Positions 5,239-6,067 of a DNA stretch of 6,067 nucleotides are shown piece by piece. How positions within the stretch are numbered: position 1 is the stretch's first letter; each line of letters opens with the position of its first letter. The DNA is from Candidatus Woesearchaeota archaeon (lineage in GTDB: Archaea > Nanobdellota > Nanobdellia > Woesearchaeales > ARS49): positions 1-6,067 of the forward strand of contig RFLK01000042.1 in assembly GCA_003694525.1 (NCBI GenBank), written 5' to 3'. The notes below the pieces were generated by a model. The model made no database searches. It saw nothing but the letters and a program-made list of their open reading frames with translations, and was not told the origin of the DNA. Both the position numbers and the translations under genes were made by a program.

Positions 5239-6067
5239 TGGAGCTTGACACTAAAATAAGCATCGCAACAGGCATCTTAACGGCAATAATCTTCACATAC
5301 GCCTCTGTCGCGATAAGGGACACCCCGTTCGTTTGGTATCAGACAAGACTGTTCGGACTGATTTCATACTTTTTTCTGTTCATGACTGTCCTCATAGGAG
5401 AGCTGAGAGTTCTCTCAAAGGACAAGTCAAGACTCAAGATATTTAGGTTTCACAAGCCTATTGCAATCTTCTCCCTGTTCTTGGTGCTTGTTCACGGTTT
5501 TGCAGCTGTTGCAGATAATTACAAATGGGGAGCGCAATTGTCATTCAGCCAATACCTTGGCTTTTCTTTCGGAGATAAATGGCTGACCTTGTTGTCATTT
5601 GGAACTCTTGCGTTTTATCTGATGATTCTGGTAGCGCTTACGAGCTTCAAGCGCTCTGTCAGGGCCTTGGGCTATAGGAGATGGAAGAGAATACACTATC
5701 TTAGTTATTTGCTGTTTGCGATAGCGTTCACTCACGCAGCAGGCCTTGGCACAGACATAAAGCATTCGCAGATATCGATCGTCATCTATCCCTTGGTGTA
5801 TGCGAGCATGCTCATAGTTCTCAGCTTGTTTCTTGCGCGGCTTGCTCACGGAGCCTTCAAACTGTCAGACCAAACTGAGATAAACCTTACAGCAGTGCTA
5901 TTCTGCGCATTGGTAATAGGCGCTTTCCTGTTCGTTAAGGTCAAATTGATGCTTGAGGATGATATTCAAAAAGCGCGTTTTGAGATAGAGAACAGACAGA
6001 AAGCCATAGGCCTTGCCAACAACTCACTTGAAGAAGCGATTGAGGCAAATGCGCGATTGTCAGAGCA
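5238..6067 (+). CDS. Ferric-reductase-like heme b membrane protein, C-terminus missing
   Basis: The open frame gives 276 residues and has no stop before the right edge. I predict about seven membrane helices (near 7-26, 36-56, 74-92, 115-136, 153-170, 179-200, 216-235). Helix 3 carries H72 and H86, helix 5 H153 and H166: two histidine pairs 13-14 residues apart, the pattern binding two b-type hemes in ferric reductase/NOX/YedZ-like domains. Such proteins carry electrons across the membrane. Basic loops (57-73, 138-151, 201-208) face the cytoplasm, putting the C-terminus outside. After helix 7 comes an acidic, probably coiled segment leading into an unseen region. The ATG overlaps the apbE stop as TAATG, with GGAGG (5226-5230) seven bases upstream. 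No FAD/NAD domain is fused so far; the separate oxidoreductase in the operon would supply it. Confidence 0.85.
   Translation, partial: MELDTKISIATGILTAIIFTYASVAIRDTPFVWYQTRLFGLISYFFLFMTVLIGELRVLSKDKSRLKIFRFHKPIAIFSLFLVLVHGFAAVADNYKWGAQLSFSQYLGFSFGDKWLTLLSFGTLAFYLMILVALTSFKRSVRALGYRRWKRIHYLSYLLFAIAFTHAAGLGTDIKHSQISIVIYPLVYASMLIVLSLFLARLAHGAFKLSDQTEINLTAVLFCALVIGAFLFVKVKLMLEDDIQKARFEIENRQKAIGLANNSLEEAIEANARLSE

Overview
The window reads as archaeal. It encodes an archaeal/eukaryotic-type uL16 (L10e) ribosomal protein. Upstream regions carry TATA boxes about 26-28 bp ahead of start codons (leaderless genes). Genes inside operons instead have GGAGG-like ribosome binding sites and TAATG stop/start overlaps. 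The L10e N-terminus, and the compact gene packing, remind me of DPANN archaea, but I cannot fix a phylum by eye.

Left part (1-1861). A minus-strand gene runs off the left edge; only 34 N-terminal residues are visible. It diverges from a complete DEAD-box RNA helicase (326-1519, +). The helicase has a textbook BRE/TATA promoter and, unusually for this window, a leader of about 100 nt that can fold into a compact three-way junction. Its stop lies six bases from the stop of a convergent gene (1526-1861, -), an unrecognised 111-residue protein made of two copies of a Trp-containing unit.

Middle (1918-3506, minus strand). Ribosomal protein L10e is annotated from 2445, because a TATA box lies 26-27 bp upstream of that ATG. 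Beyond it, an inverted repeat separates L10e from a membrane-anchored regulator with a signal/anchor helix, an extracytoplasmic domain with a CxxC pair, a second membrane helix and a cytoplasmic winged helix-turn-helix.

Right part (3562-6067, plus strand). Four tightly coupled genes encode a small ferredoxin, an FAD/NAD(P)H oxidoreductase, an ApbE-type FMN transferase, and a ferric-reductase-like multi-helix membrane protein with four well-placed histidines (open at the right edge). Together they suggest a module moving electrons from NAD(P)H through FAD and Fe-S to membrane heme b, and then to an outward-facing, covalently flavinylated acceptor not seen here. The predicted topology puts the open C-terminus of the membrane protein outside the cell, so the acceptor could be fused to it. 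The regulator and this operon share one palindromic TATA element exactly midway between their start codons, which makes the regulator the best candidate controller of the operon.
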